This document shows positions 43,142 through 52,499 of a stretch of DNA of 64,000 bases, in pieces; positions within the stretch are counted from its first letter, which is position 1, and every line of letters begins with the position of its first letter. Source of the DNA: an uncultured Moraxella sp. Lineage in GTDB: Bacteria; Pseudomonadota; Gammaproteobacteria; Pseudomonadales; Moraxellaceae. The position numbers and the translations under genes were made by a program. Under the pieces are notes generated by a model that worked only from the letters and a program-made list of their open reading frames with translations, ran no database searches and was not told the DNA's origin. The stretch is from contig NZ_CAMCBS010000005.1 in assembly GCF_945873075.1 (NCBI RefSeq), positions 39,056-103,055 on the forward strand, written 5' to 3'.

Positions 43142-43224
43142 TCCACCTAAGGGCAGAGCTGGTTGCTTTGCCCTTTCATTGTTTGTAATAATAAGATTAA
43201 TAATTTAACAACAAAGGATATTTT

Positions 43225-44547
43225 ATGTGCGAAACTTTACTTGACCAATTAACTACAGATTCTAGTACTCACAACAATAACAAACCCACCGCACCACAGA
43301 TCAATGATGAACGGCGCACGGCCTTGACGCTGCTGTGTGATTTGATCAAGATTGACAGCCAAAACGATCATGAAGCTAAAGTTGCTCTATGTTTGCAGAA
43401 GTTTTTGGCGTCTTATGGCATCGCATCAGAGTTGGTAGAATTTTGTGAAGGTCGGTCAAGCTTGGTCGCCGAGATTCATAACGGCGATGGCAAGACGCTT
43501 GCCATCTCAGGACATCTGGATGTCGTGAGTGCAGGCGATGCCAACCTTTGGACACATCCGCCATTTTCGGCGCACATCGATGACGATGGCGTACTGTGGG
43601 GTCGGGGTGCATCGGACATGAAATCAGGCCTTGCTGCACTGGTGATAGCGATGATCCATCTGAATGAAACCAAAAACTTCTCTGGCACAATCCGTCTGTT
43701 GGCGACCGTCGGTGAAGAAGTCGGCGAATACGGTTCACAGCAGCTGACCAAGCTTGGCTATATGGATGATGTCGATGGCCTACTGATCGCTGAGCCGTGC
43801 AATGTCGGCATCATCCATGCCCACAAAGGCTCGCTGAATTATAAAGTCATCGCCAAAGGGGTCGCTGCACACTCATCGATGCCTGAGCTTGGCAATAACG
43901 CCATCGAGCAGCTGAATACCGCCATGACACAGATCATCACAGATATTCGCACTAAGGCTGCTACCATCACCAATCCGCTGCTTGGCAACACTCTACACAA
44001 TATCACACTTATCCAAGGTGGCACGCAGGTAAATTCCATTCCTGATCATGCTGAATTTGAAGCCAATGCCCGCACCGTACCTGAGTATGATAACCAAGCA
44101 GTGATTCAAGACATCCAAGCCATCATCGATACGCTGAACGCCCAAGATGGCTATGAGCTAAGCCTTATTGTCACTGCCGATCAGCCGCCTGTGTATGCTG
44201 CACCAGATTCGCCATTGATTCACAGTATTATCAATAGCACCAAAGATCTGCCAAGATTACAAGTGCCTTATCTGCTAGATAGCATGGGTCGAGTGCTAAA
44301 CCAAGACCTAAGCACACTTTCCCAAAAGTTCCCCAAGGGGCTAGCACCCATCACAGCATCAGGCACGACGGATGCGGCACAGTTTTTGCGTCATCGTGAT
44401 GACATTGACCTAGCCATCTATGGGCCAGGCATTCCGATGCTCAATCATAAGATCGACGAGCGGATCAACATCGGGCAGTATTTTGATTTTATTGATGTAT
44501 ATCAAGTAATTATCGCCAATTATCTTGATGGTACATTATCTGATTAA
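43225..44547 (+). CDS. M20-family ArgE/DapE-type deacylase (cytoplasmic copy)
   Basis: The 440-residue di-zinc hydrolase has the metal motifs SGHLDVV (His97, Asp99), GRGASDMKSG (Asp131) and TVGEEVGE (Glu164/Glu165), plus the dimerisation-domain motif GVAAHSSMP. The family removes acyl or succinyl groups from amino acids or cleaves dipeptides; the substrate is not determined. No signal peptide is present, so it is cytoplasmic. The first 25 residues are hydrophilic and Asn/Thr rich. It is the first of two tandem paralogues that are alike over their full length. The start has AAAGG. Confidence 0.88.
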   Translation: MCETLLDQLTTDSSTHNNNKPTAPQINDERRTALTLLCDLIKIDSQNDHEAKVALCLQKFLASYGIASELVEFCEGRSSLVAEIHNGDGKTLAISGHLDVVSAGDANLWTHPPFSAHIDDDGVLWGRGASDMKSGLAALVIAMIHLNETKNFSGTIRLLATVGEEVGEYGSQQLTKLGYMDDVDGLLIAEPCNVGIIHAHKGSLNYKVIAKGVAAHSSMPELGNNAIEQLNTAMTQIITDIRTKAATITNPLLGNTLHNITLIQGGTQVNSIPDHAEFEANARTVPEYDNQAVIQDIQAIIDTLNAQDGYELSLIVTADQPPVYAAPDSPLIHSIINSTKDLPRLQVPYLLDSMGRVLNQDLSTLSQKFPKGLAPITASGTTDAAQFLRHRDDIDLAIYGPGIPMLNHKIDERINIGQYFDFIDVYQVIIANYLDGTLSD

Positions 44548-44589
44548 TCTTACTACTGCTGACATGTATAGCTTATCGTGCATGGCTTT

Positions 44590-44607
44590 TTTGACCCTGT
44601 GGTCAAA
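44590..44607. terminator. Hairpin between the two M20 genes
   Basis: TTTGACC pairs with GGTCAAA around a 4-nt loop, 42 bp after the first M20 gene. No T-run follows. It may be a weak terminator or an operator next to the second gene's promoter. Confidence 0.4.
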
Positions 44608-44626
44608 GTTTGGACAAGCGTTCACC

Positions 44627-44655
44627 TTGAAAATTCATCATTACGACTGTAAAGT
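44627..44655 (+). promoter_or_regulatory. Promoter of the second M20 gene
   Basis: TTGAAA (44627-44632) and TAAAGT (44650-44655) are separated by 17 bp, 29 bp before the start codon. Confidence 0.55.
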
Positions 44656-44684
44656 ATGTCATATCGTACAATGGAGTGTCCACA

Positions 44685-46016
44685 ATGAAACCTTTAATGT
44701 CATTAATACTAGCAACAGGATTGCTATTTAGTGCACCTACTTTGGCGATCGCCAAGCCCACTTACAATCCCACGACCAATGAATCCATCCGCATTTTGCG
44801 TGATATGATTCAAATCCCATCAGAAAATAATCACGAAGCGCAAGTCGCTGAGTACCTGCAAAAAGTTCTCAAATCACATGGTATTCAAGCAACTTTGATT
44901 CCCTATGCACCAGGTCGTAGCAATTTGATCGCTGAAATTCATAATGGCAGTGGCAAGACACTTGCCATCTCAGGACATCTGGATGTCGTTGATGCTGGCA
45001 ACCATGACGAATGGACGCATCCACCATTTTCGGCGCATATCGATGATGACGGGGTGATGTGGGGTCGGGGTGCAACAGATATGAAATCCGGACTTGCTGC
45101 ACTGGTGATGGCAATGATTCGACTGAACGAAACCAAAAACTTCACCGGTACGGTTCGCCTAATCGCCACCGTCGGCGAAGAGATTGGCGAGCTTGGAGCC
45201 AATCAGCTCACTACGCTTGGCTATATGGATGATGTCGATGGATTATTGATTGCAGAGCCAAGTAGCGTTGGTATTATTCATGCACATAAAGGCTCACTTA
45301 ATTATAAAGTCACTGCCAAAGGGGTCGCTGCTCACTCATCCATGCCTGCCACAGGCAAAAATGCCATCGATGCACTCACCCAAGCAATGACAGCAATCAA
45401 TGATGAACTACAACAAAAATTCAATACCGCTGATAATGCCATACTTGGCAAGGGATTTAGCAATGTCACACTCATCAAAGGTGGCAATCAAATCAACTCT
45501 ATTCCAGATTATGCAGAATTTGAAGCTAACGCACGCACCGTGCCTGAGTTTGACAATCAAGCAGTGATTGCTGAAATTCAGCGCATTATCAACAAACTGA
45601 ACAGTGAGCAAAAACTCAATCTATCTTTGGAAGTTACCGCCGATTTACCGCCCGTCCAAGCCAAAGCATCATCCCCGCTTATCGATGCCATCATCGACAC
45701 AGTCAAGGATCAGCCATCACTCGGCGTATCAGCACAGTTTGATCTGATGCAGTCTGTGCTCAAGCAAGATCTGAGCGCTGCCAAGCAGCGATTTGGCAAA
45801 ACACAAATCGCACCGATGGCTGTCTCTGGCACGACCGATGCGGCGCAGTTTTTACGGCATCGTAATGATATTGACCTAGCCATCTATGGGCCAGGTATTC
45901 CGATGCTCAATCATAAGGTTGATGAGCGAGTACCGCTTGAGCAGTATTTGGCATTTATTGATGTCTATGAACAGGTCATCAGTCGCTATCTGACGCCCAG
46001 TACCGCATCCAAATAA
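44685..46016 (+). CDS. M20-family ArgE/DapE-type deacylase with signal peptide (exported copy)
   Basis: This 443-residue paralogue of the upstream gene keeps the same metal residues (His98, Asp100, Asp132, EEIGE) and GVAAHSSMP. It differs in its N-terminus: MKPLMSLILATGLLFSAPTLAIAK is a Sec signal peptide with likely cleavage after AIA (residue 23), so the mature enzyme should work in the periplasm. The ATG at 44685 has GGAG at good spacing; a GTG 9 bp upstream is less likely. It has its own promoter and terminator. Substrate unknown. Confidence 0.88.
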   Translation: MKPLMSLILATGLLFSAPTLAIAKPTYNPTTNESIRILRDMIQIPSENNHEAQVAEYLQKVLKSHGIQATLIPYAPGRSNLIAEIHNGSGKTLAISGHLDVVDAGNHDEWTHPPFSAHIDDDGVMWGRGATDMKSGLAALVMAMIRLNETKNFTGTVRLIATVGEEIGELGANQLTTLGYMDDVDGLLIAEPSSVGIIHAHKGSLNYKVTAKGVAAHSSMPATGKNAIDALTQAMTAINDELQQKFNTADNAILGKGFSNVTLIKGGNQINSIPDYAEFEANARTVPEFDNQAVIAEIQRIINKLNSEQKLNLSLEVTADLPPVQAKASSPLIDAIIDTVKDQPSLGVSAQFDLMQSVLKQDLSAAKQRFGKTQIAPMAVSGTTDAAQFLRHRNDIDLAIYGPGIPMLNHKVDERVPLEQYLAFIDVYEQVISRYLTPSTASK

Positions 46017-46033
46017 TCCAAGCTTAGAAACAC

Positions 46034-46062
46034 AAAAGGCAGAAACTCAATTTCTGCCTTTT
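46034..46062 (+). terminator. Terminator after the second M20 gene
   Basis: AAAAGGCAGAAA pairs perfectly with TTTCTGCCTTTT around a 5-nt loop. It also lies past the lolD stop on the other strand and may serve both. Confidence 0.88.
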
Positions 46063-46096
46063 GCTATCTGACTGCTTTGATTATCGGTCATTTAAC

Positions 46097-46777
46097 TTAG
46101 TATGATGCCCATTGACCGCTTTTCATCTCAAGAATCTTATCAGCACGAGCAGCCAGCTGCCTGTCATGCGTCACCATCAGTAGCGCCATGCCGATAGATG
46201 ACTGTAGCTCGGTCAATAGCTCAAATACCGCTGTGGCATTTTCATCATCCAAATTACCCGTCGGCTCATCTGCCAAGACCAGTGCAGGCTCGGTTACCAA
46301 AGCTCGGGCGATTGCCACACGCTGACGCTCACCGCCTGACAGCTCGCTTGGGCGATGATGCAGGCGATGACCCAGCCCCACACGCTCAAGCAATGCATTG
46401 GCACGGCGTTCGGCTTCTTGGATGCTGACATCAGCACGCATCAGTAGTGGCATGGCGACATTTTCGGTGGCGCTAAATTCAGCCAATAGATGGTGAAATT
46501 GATACACAAAGCCCAGATGTTGATTGCGCAGCTCGCCACGGCGTGTCTCATTGAGCTGATTTAGGCAGACACCTTTTAACCATACTTCGCCCGTGGTCGG
46601 GGTATCCAGTCCGCCAAGTAGATGTAGTAGCGTTGACTTGCCTGAACCACTGCTACCAACGATGGCAATACGCTCGCCCGCCTGGACGGTGAGATCCAAT
46701 CCTGACAGCACGGTGGTTTTGATTTTGCCTTCGTCATAGACTTTGCTGATGTTTTTGGCTTCTAAAATCACACTCAT
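46097..46777 (-). CDS. lolD: Lipoprotein-releasing ABC transporter ATPase LolD
   Basis: LolD powers release of mature lipoproteins from the inner membrane to LolA. The 226-residue ATPase has Walker [10 protein letters not shown] at 41-49, the signature [15 protein letters not shown] and the Walker [14 protein letters not shown]. The family insert [13 protein letters not shown] is present. I chose the ATG at 46777 because AAGGAT lies at proper spacing; a GTG directly before it is possible. It starts 9 bp after the permease gene, so the two form an operon. Confidence 0.94.
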   Translation of the reverse strand: MSVILEAKNISKVYDEGKIKTTVLSGLDLTVQAGERIAIVGSSGSGKSTLLHLLGGLDTPTTGEVWLKGVCLNQLNETRRGELRNQHLGFVYQFHHLLAEFSATENVAMPLLMRADVSIQEAERRANALLERVGLGHRLHHRPSELSGGERQRVAIARALVTEPALVLADEPTGNLDDENATAVFELLTELQSSIGMALLMVTHDRQLAARADKILEMKSGQWASY

Positions 46778-46786
46778 CACATATCC

Positions 46787-48031
46787 TTATTCATATCGCA
46801 AAGTCTGAGCAGGCTCGATACGAGATGCTCGTAGTGCTGGATAAATCGTCATCAAAAAGCTTAGCAAGAATGACGCCACAGTAATCAGTGCCACATCAGA
46901 CGCCTTGACTTGTGATGGCAGATAATCCACAAAATACACGCTACCATCAAATAGGCTAATGCCAAACACTTGACTGATAAACACCAAAATATCATTCACC
47001 GTCAAAGCCAAAGTCACCCCTAGCACCGTACCGACCACCGTGCCGATGACACCGATAATCATCCCTTGCACCATAAATACTTGCATGATGAGCTTAGGCG
47101 ATGCACCAAAGGTCTTTAGGATAGCAATATCAGATTTTTTGTCAGTGACTAGCATGACAAGGCTTGAGACGATATTAAATGCCGCAACCACGACAATGAG
47201 AAACAGCAGCAGACCAATCATCGCTTTTTCCATCTGGATGGCGCTAAATAGATTGCCGTGCGTCTGTGTCCAGTTGCTCGGATGTAGGCGCATCGGGTCG
47301 ATATTGGCGGCATTGTATGAGACTTGTTGCGCCTTAAAAATATCGTCAAGCTTCATGCGTAGCCCTTGTGCACCTTCGGGCAGTCTGAGCATCACGCCTG
47401 CATCACGCATCTGAATAAAGCCCATCGCACCGTCAATCTCGCTACTGATACGAAACACGCCCACTAAGGTAAATCGCTTAAAGCGGGGAATCACCCCTGC
47501 TGCCGATGGTGTCGCTTCGGGCAGTACCAAAGTCACTTGGTCGCCAAGCTGTAAGCCTAATGACTGCACCATCGTCTCGCCCAAGACGATACCAAATTCA
47601 CCTGCTTTGAGTGACTCAAGCCCACCTGCAATCATGTGATTGCCAATGATAGACACTTGCTTTTCGTATTCAGGCTCAATCCCTGTCACCATAATGCCTG
47701 CCACTTGCCCTTCGGCAGTCAGCATCCCTTGTAGCTGAATAAATGGCGCAACCGCTTGCACTTCTTTATTTTCAGCCTGAATTTTTTCTGCCAAAGGCTG
47801 CCAATCGGTCATGATATCTGATGACATGACGGTCGCTTGTGGCACCATGCCTAAAATGCGTGATTTGAGTTCACGGTCAAAGCCATTCATCACCGACAGC
47901 ACGGTGATGAGCACCGCCACGCCGAGCGTCAAACCAATCATAGAAATGAGCGAAATAAAGGAAATAAAGCCGTTTTTACGCTTGGCTTTGGTGTACCTAA
48001 GCCCGATAAATAACGCCAAAGGACGAAACAT
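46787..48031 (-). CDS. lolC: Lipoprotein-releasing permease LolC/LolE (LolF-like)
   Basis: The 414-residue permease has one N-terminal membrane segment, a large periplasmic domain (about 50-265) and three C-terminal membrane segments with an FtsX fold. The opening FIGLRYTKAKRKNGFISFISLISMIGLTLGVAVLI is the LolC/E signature. Only one permease gene accompanies lolD here, where E. coli has lolC and lolE. That suggests a single LolF-type protein forming a homodimer, unless a second copy lies elsewhere. Confidence 0.92.
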   Translation of the reverse strand: MFRPLALFIGLRYTKAKRKNGFISFISLISMIGLTLGVAVLITVLSVMNGFDRELKSRILGMVPQATVMSSDIMTDWQPLAEKIQAENKEVQAVAPFIQLQGMLTAEGQVAGIMVTGIEPEYEKQVSIIGNHMIAGGLESLKAGEFGIVLGETMVQSLGLQLGDQVTLVLPEATPSAAGVIPRFKRFTLVGVFRISSEIDGAMGFIQMRDAGVMLRLPEGAQGLRMKLDDIFKAQQVSYNAANIDPMRLHPSNWTQTHGNLFSAIQMEKAMIGLLLFLIVVVAAFNIVSSLVMLVTDKKSDIAILKTFGASPKLIMQVFMVQGMIIGVIGTVVGTVLGVTLALTVNDILVFISQVFGISLFDGSVYFVDYLPSQVKASDVALITVASFLLSFLMTIYPALRASRIEPAQTLRYE

Positions 48032-48239
48032 AGATTTTTTCCATAGTACAATAATCTTAACAGTTTAGCATTTTTTGACCAAAATCACCATCAAACTATT
48101 GCTATGCCATCAATTTTTGCCAAATTTTACCGTTTGGATAACTCACAGCAATTAAGATAGCGATACAAACAGCGATTACTTAAGCGATTTATCCTGATAA
48201 TTTATCCTACCAACTTATGATGAATTTGATGCATATCGC

Positions 48240-48268
48240 TTGATATTTTTGTGGCTTATCCCTATATA
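48240..48268 (+). promoter_or_regulatory. Sigma70-type promoter of the gene at 48296
   Basis: TTGATA (48240-48245) and TATATA (48263-48268) are separated by 17 bp, 27 bp before the start codon. Confidence 0.65.
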
Positions 48269-48295
48269 AAAAGCAGTTTTTAATGAGTATAAATC

Positions 48296-49267
48296 ATGAC
48301 CACCCAAACTTTTCGCTATCAATACACCCACGAAACCGCACCGATTAAGATTGATTTGCCTTGTGATAAGAATGCCAGTCATGGCGACCATTGGGCGATT
48401 TTGACCGATAATATCGCTGAAGATGTCCCTAATTGGCTACAAGCCATGCTGGATAAGGCGACTTTGCCAACAGGTATCGGTCAAAACAGCGCCGCCAATG
48501 CCAAGCTATTACTTGGCATGAATGACACTTGCCATATCAAGCAAATCCTATCGATGGCAGATGGCAAGCCCCAAGCCTTTATCAATGCCTTTCCTGCGGT
48601 GCATAGCCCTTATGGTCTGACCTGCACCATTGAGCGGATTATCCGCTGTGATGCGACATCGGATGCGATTTTGTGCCTAAGCACGCCTGATGGTGCGACC
48701 ATCTATGCCTTTGACCAGCTGTATGCGGTCAATCGCACCGATTATCGCACGCCAAAAAAATACTATGTCAATTTTAGCGCATGGGCGTACAACATCGAGC
48801 CAAGCCGCCAAGACGAAACCATCCTAATCGAAGACCAAGAAGCCATCCGCCATCACCGTGCGTTCAATGACATCATTGCTAGTAACGGCGGTCAAGTGCC
48901 TGACGACATCGACGAACAAATCCGCAATTGGCAACCTGCCGACCAAAAAGACAACGAACCGCTTGCCCCTGTTGAGATTAATCTTGGGCATATGTGTGCT
49001 TATCTATTTGGCGAAGTGTTTGGTCAAGAAGATGAAGCTTGGTGTCAAGGTCAAGTACTTGGCAAATCACAAACTGAATTTTTTGGCAAAGACATTACCT
49101 TGTTTGATGTGGTGATTTTGCGTGAACCTGATGCCGACCCATTTGTGGTGCGTATCGCCACGCCAACAACCGCCACCACCGATGCCATCGCTGTGCATGA
49201 CTATATCCAAGCCAATATTTGGCTACAAGCTGCTATCTATGCTGAAAATCAGTCACAGGTGAAATAA
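48296..49267 (+). CDS. Protein of unknown function
   Basis: The 323-residue soluble protein has no signal or membrane segment and is rich in Asp, Ala and Ile. I recognise no family. It has a clear promoter and a strong terminator of its own and codon use like its neighbours, so it is a real gene. Cysteines are scattered (PCDK, DTCHIK, LTCTIERIIRC, AWCQG), without a known metal motif. Segments such as YYVNFSAWAYNIEPSRQ and HMCAYLFGEVFGQEDEAWCQG are distinctive and could seed a search. Confidence 0.65.
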   Translation: MTTQTFRYQYTHETAPIKIDLPCDKNASHGDHWAILTDNIAEDVPNWLQAMLDKATLPTGIGQNSAANAKLLLGMNDTCHIKQILSMADGKPQAFINAFPAVHSPYGLTCTIERIIRCDATSDAILCLSTPDGATIYAFDQLYAVNRTDYRTPKKYYVNFSAWAYNIEPSRQDETILIEDQEAIRHHRAFNDIIASNGGQVPDDIDEQIRNWQPADQKDNEPLAPVEINLGHMCAYLFGEVFGQEDEAWCQGQVLGKSQTEFFGKDITLFDVVILREPDADPFVVRIATPTTATTDAIAVHDYIQANIWLQAAIYAENQSQVK

Positions 49268-49302
49268 GCTGCTATTTAAACAAATTTATTAAAAAAATCA
49301 TT

Positions 49303-49342
49303 AAAAAAAGATGGGCTTAACTGATTAAGTCCATCTTTTTTT
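49303..49342. terminator. Strong terminator after the gene at 48296
   Basis: An 18-bp stem (AAAAAAAGATGGGCTTAA against TTAAGTCCATCTTTTTTT, one G-T pair) with a 4-nt loop ends in Ts. It lies between convergent genes and has A/T tracts on both sides. Confidence 0.92.
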
Positions 49343-49366
49343 GTATTTTAAGATTTTAAACGATAA

Positions 49367-49741
49367 TTAGCCAAACACCGCTTGATACTCACCATCATCA
49401 AAGCCAATCACCGCTACCGTCTTGCCTTGATACTCGCCAATGATGATGGGACGCTTGAGCATACTTTGGTTATTTTTGACAATCTCATACACCGCCTCAC
49501 GACTGCCGTCCGCCACACCAGCAAGCACCGCTTTGGTATCGTCATCGAGCTTGCGATAGGTTGTGCCTTGTTTATTAATCACTTTTTCGCCAAACAGGCT
49601 GACAAAATTACTAAAGTCATCCATGCTTAGCACTTGTTTTTTATAATCAAAAAAGTCATAGCTTACGCCAAGTTCGGTCAGCTTATCAAAGGCTTTTTTC
49701 ATGGTATTGCAATTTTTGATGCCATAGACAGTGATACTCAT
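49367..49741 (-). CDS. ArsC/Spx-family protein (YffB-like)
   Basis: The 124-residue thioredoxin-fold protein starts MSITVYGIKNCNTMKKAF, with a single active-site cysteine in the family position. The C-terminus contains LKRPIIIGE, the typical ArsC-family motif. YffB-like members probably act as glutathione-dependent thiol reductases; true arsenate reduction is unlikely without an ars context. I chose the second of two adjacent ATGs (49741) because the G-rich ribosome site is better spaced. It is divergent from leuS. Confidence 0.85.
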   Translation of the reverse strand: MSITVYGIKNCNTMKKAFDKLTELGVSYDFFDYKKQVLSMDDFSNFVSLFGEKVINKQGTTYRKLDDDTKAVLAGVADGSREAVYEIVKNNQSMLKRPIIIGEYQGKTVAVIGFDDGEYQAVFG

Positions 49742-49853
49742 CATATCCCCCAAAGTTTTTTGGTTAAAGTTTGCCAAATTATAGCAAATTGGCACGGATT
49801 TTAGGTATAATAACCTGTTTATATTTTTCTTTTTTTACCGCATTGGATTTGAT

Positions 49854-52499
49854 ATGAGTAAGATTTCATCAGACAGCCACTTGGACAATTACGATTTTTC
49901 GACGATTGAGCGTACATTGCAACAACAATGGGACAGCGACAAACGCTATCACACCACCAATGAGCCAAGCGACAAGCCAACTCGCTATATGCTGTCGATG
50001 TTCCCTTATCCAAGCGGTAAACTGCATATGGGTCATGTGCGTAACTATGCCATCACCGATGTGCTCAGCCGTTATTATCGCCAAAAAGGCTATGATGTCA
50101 TGCAACCGATGGGCTGGGATGCGTTCGGTCTGCCTGCCGAAAATGCCGCCATCGCCAATGCGGTCGCCCCTGCCAAATGGACTTTCCAAAACATCGACAA
50201 TATGCGTACACAGCTCAAGGCGCTGGGTCTGTCGATTGACTGGTCTCGTGAATTTGCCACCTGTACGCCTGAATATTATCGCTGGGAGCAGTGGCTGTTT
50301 TTACAACTCTACAAAAAAGGGTTGGTTTATAAAAAACTTGCCACAGTGAACTGGGACCCTGTGGACAATACCGTCCTTGCCAATGAACAAGTGGTCGATG
50401 GTCGTGGCTGGCGTTCGGGTGCGATTGTCGAAAAGCGTGACATCCCAATGTATTATTTCAAAATCACCGACTATGCCGATGAGCTACTCGATGACCTAAA
50501 AACCCTAGAAGGTCATTGGCCAAAACAAGTGCTATCAATGCAGCACAACTGGATTGGCAAAAGTCGTGGCATGGAGCTTGATTTTACTTATACGCTCGGT
50601 GAACAAAGCGATGTGTTGCGTGTATTCACCACTCGCCCTGATACGGTGATGGGTGTCAGCTATCTAGCCGTGGCTGCCGAGCATCCATTGGCACAATACG
50701 CCGCTAAGCAAAATGAAGCCATCGCACAGTTCTGCGCTGAATGCAAACAAGGCTCTGTGGCTGAAGCTGACCTTGCCAAAGCCGAAAAAGTCGGCATGGA
50801 TACAGGGCTATTTGCCACTCACCCAATCACAGGTGAAGATGTGCCTGTCTGGGTCGCCAACTATGTACTGATGAGCTATGGCTCAGGTGCGGTGATGGGC
50901 GTGCCTGCGCATGATGAGCGTGATTTTGAATTTGCTAATAAATACGGCTTGCCAATCACCCAAGTCATCGACTGGAGCGACAAACAAGGTCAATACGACA
51001 GCAGTCAGTGGCAAGAATGGTACAGCGACAAAGAAACTGGACACTGCATCAATTCAGGCGTGCTCGATGGCCTATCATCAGCTGATGCCATCGCCAAAGT
51101 CGAAGAAATCGTCGGCGCAAAAAATCTTGGCAAAGCCACCATCCAATACCGTCTGCGTGACTGGGGCGTGAGCCGTCAGCGTTATTGGGGCTGCCCGATT
51201 CCGATGGTGAACTGTGCTTACTGCGGTACTGTGCCTGTCGATGAAGCGGATTTGCCTGTGGTGCTACCGACCGATGTCATCCCTGATGGTCGTGGCAATC
51301 CACTGAAGAATATGCCAGAGTTCATCAACTGCACCTGCCCAAAATGCGGTCAGCCTGCCGAGCGTGAGACAGATACTTTTGATACCTTTGTTGAGTCGAG
51401 TTGGTATGCACAGCGTTTTGCTAGCCCGCATGACAGCACGCAGATGATTGACCATGCTGCCGCTGATAAATGGCTACCTGTGGATCAATATGTCGGCGGG
51501 GTCGAGCACGCTGTACTGCACTTGCTATACGCACGCTTTTTCCACAAAGTGATGCGTGATGAAGGGCTAGTCAGCGGTGATGAGCCATTTGCCAATCTAC
51601 TTGCCCAAGGCATGGTGCTGGCAGGTACTTATTATCGTGAAAATGCCGATGGCTCAAAATCGTACTATTTCCCACATGAGATTGACCTTGTGATGACGGG
51701 TACTGAAGTCACAGGCGCAACGCTCAAAGCCGATGGACAGCCTGTCATCATTGGCAAAATCGAGAAAATGAGTAAATCAAAAAACAACGGCGTCGATCCC
51801 CAAGAAATCATCGAGCAATACGGTGCTGATACCGTGCGTCTATACACGCTATTCACCGCCCCTGCCGATCAGACGCTAGAATGGTCAGACTCAGCACTCA
51901 AAGGTCCGCACAATTTTGTCAAAAAAGTATGGCGTACCGTTGGCGAGCACCTAAGTGCAATTGTTGGCAAATCAGTCAATGCCATCGACAAAGCATCATT
52001 GTCAAAAGCCGCCAAAGACCTACGCCGTAAGACGCACGAAACCATCGCCAAAATCGATGTCAGCTTAGGCGAGCATTTGGCACTGAACACACCAGTATCT
52101 AGCTTGATGGAGCTATGCAATGAGATTGCAAGCTTTGAAGTGGCAAATGATAATGATCTGGCAGTGCGCCATGAAGCCATCCTTGCGCTACTGACCATGC
52201 TATCACTGTATGCACCGCACGTTGGCGAATATTTGCTAGATGCACTCGGCATCGATACACGCACGGTCGCGTTCCCTGCGCTTGATGAAACTGCCCTAGT
52301 CAATGACACCATCACGATGGTCGTACAGGTCAATGGTAAAGTGCGTGGTAAAATGGAAGTCGCTGTCGGCACTGACAATGACACGCTAATCCGTGAAGCC
52401 AAAGCACTAGAAGGCGTTGCTAAGTTCATCACCGGCGACATCAAAAAAGAAATCGTCGTACCGAACAAACTGATCAGCTTCGTCGTGGCAGGTGCGTGA
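49854..52499 (+). CDS. leuS: Leucyl-tRNA synthetase
   Basis: LeuRS charges tRNA-Leu. The 881-residue class Ia synthetase has HMGH at residues 58-61 (YPSGKLHMGHVRNY), the CP1 editing domain with TTRPDTVMGVSY, the KMSKS loop in KIEKMSKSKNNGVDP, and a C-terminal anticodon-binding region. A cysteine-rich zinc-like insertion (VNCAYCGTVP and INCTCPKCGQP) is present. The stop overlaps the lptE ATG by one base, the conserved leuS-lptE-holA arrangement of gammaproteobacteria. Confidence 0.97.
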   Translation: MSKISSDSHLDNYDFSTIERTLQQQWDSDKRYHTTNEPSDKPTRYMLSMFPYPSGKLHMGHVRNYAITDVLSRYYRQKGYDVMQPMGWDAFGLPAENAAIANAVAPAKWTFQNIDNMRTQLKALGLSIDWSREFATCTPEYYRWEQWLFLQLYKKGLVYKKLATVNWDPVDNTVLANEQVVDGRGWRSGAIVEKRDIPMYYFKITDYADELLDDLKTLEGHWPKQVLSMQHNWIGKSRGMELDFTYTLGEQSDVLRVFTTRPDTVMGVSYLAVAAEHPLAQYAAKQNEAIAQFCAECKQGSVAEADLAKAEKVGMDTGLFATHPITGEDVPVWVANYVLMSYGSGAVMGVPAHDERDFEFANKYGLPITQVIDWSDKQGQYDSSQWQEWYSDKETGHCINSGVLDGLSSADAIAKVEEIVGAKNLGKATIQYRLRDWGVSRQRYWGCPIPMVNCAYCGTVPVDEADLPVVLPTDVIPDGRGNPLKNMPEFINCTCPKCGQPAERETDTFDTFVESSWYAQRFASPHDSTQMIDHAAADKWLPVDQYVGGVEHAVLHLLYARFFHKVMRDEGLVSGDEPFANLLAQGMVLAGTYYRENADGSKSYYFPHEIDLVMTGTEVTGATLKADGQPVIIGKIEKMSKSKNNGVDPQEIIEQYGADTVRLYTLFTAPADQTLEWSDSALKGPHNFVKKVWRTVGEHLSAIVGKSVNAIDKASLSKAAKDLRRKTHETIAKIDVSLGEHLALNTPVSSLMELCNEIASFEVANDNDLAVRHEAILALLTMLSLYAPHVGEYLLDALGIDTRTVAFPALDETALVNDTITMVVQVNGKVRGKMEVAVGTDNDTLIREAKALEGVAKFITGDIKKEIVVPNKLISFVVAGA

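Noticed and set aside
49367..49741. Calling the ArsC-like gene an arsenate reductase
   Set aside because: There is no ars operon context, and the sequence fits the YffB/Spx-like branch better.
51869..52468. 199-codon antisense ORF over leuS
   Set aside because: leuS is intact in the opposite frame, and the antisense product resembles nothing and is Ser/Thr rich as shadows of such genes are.
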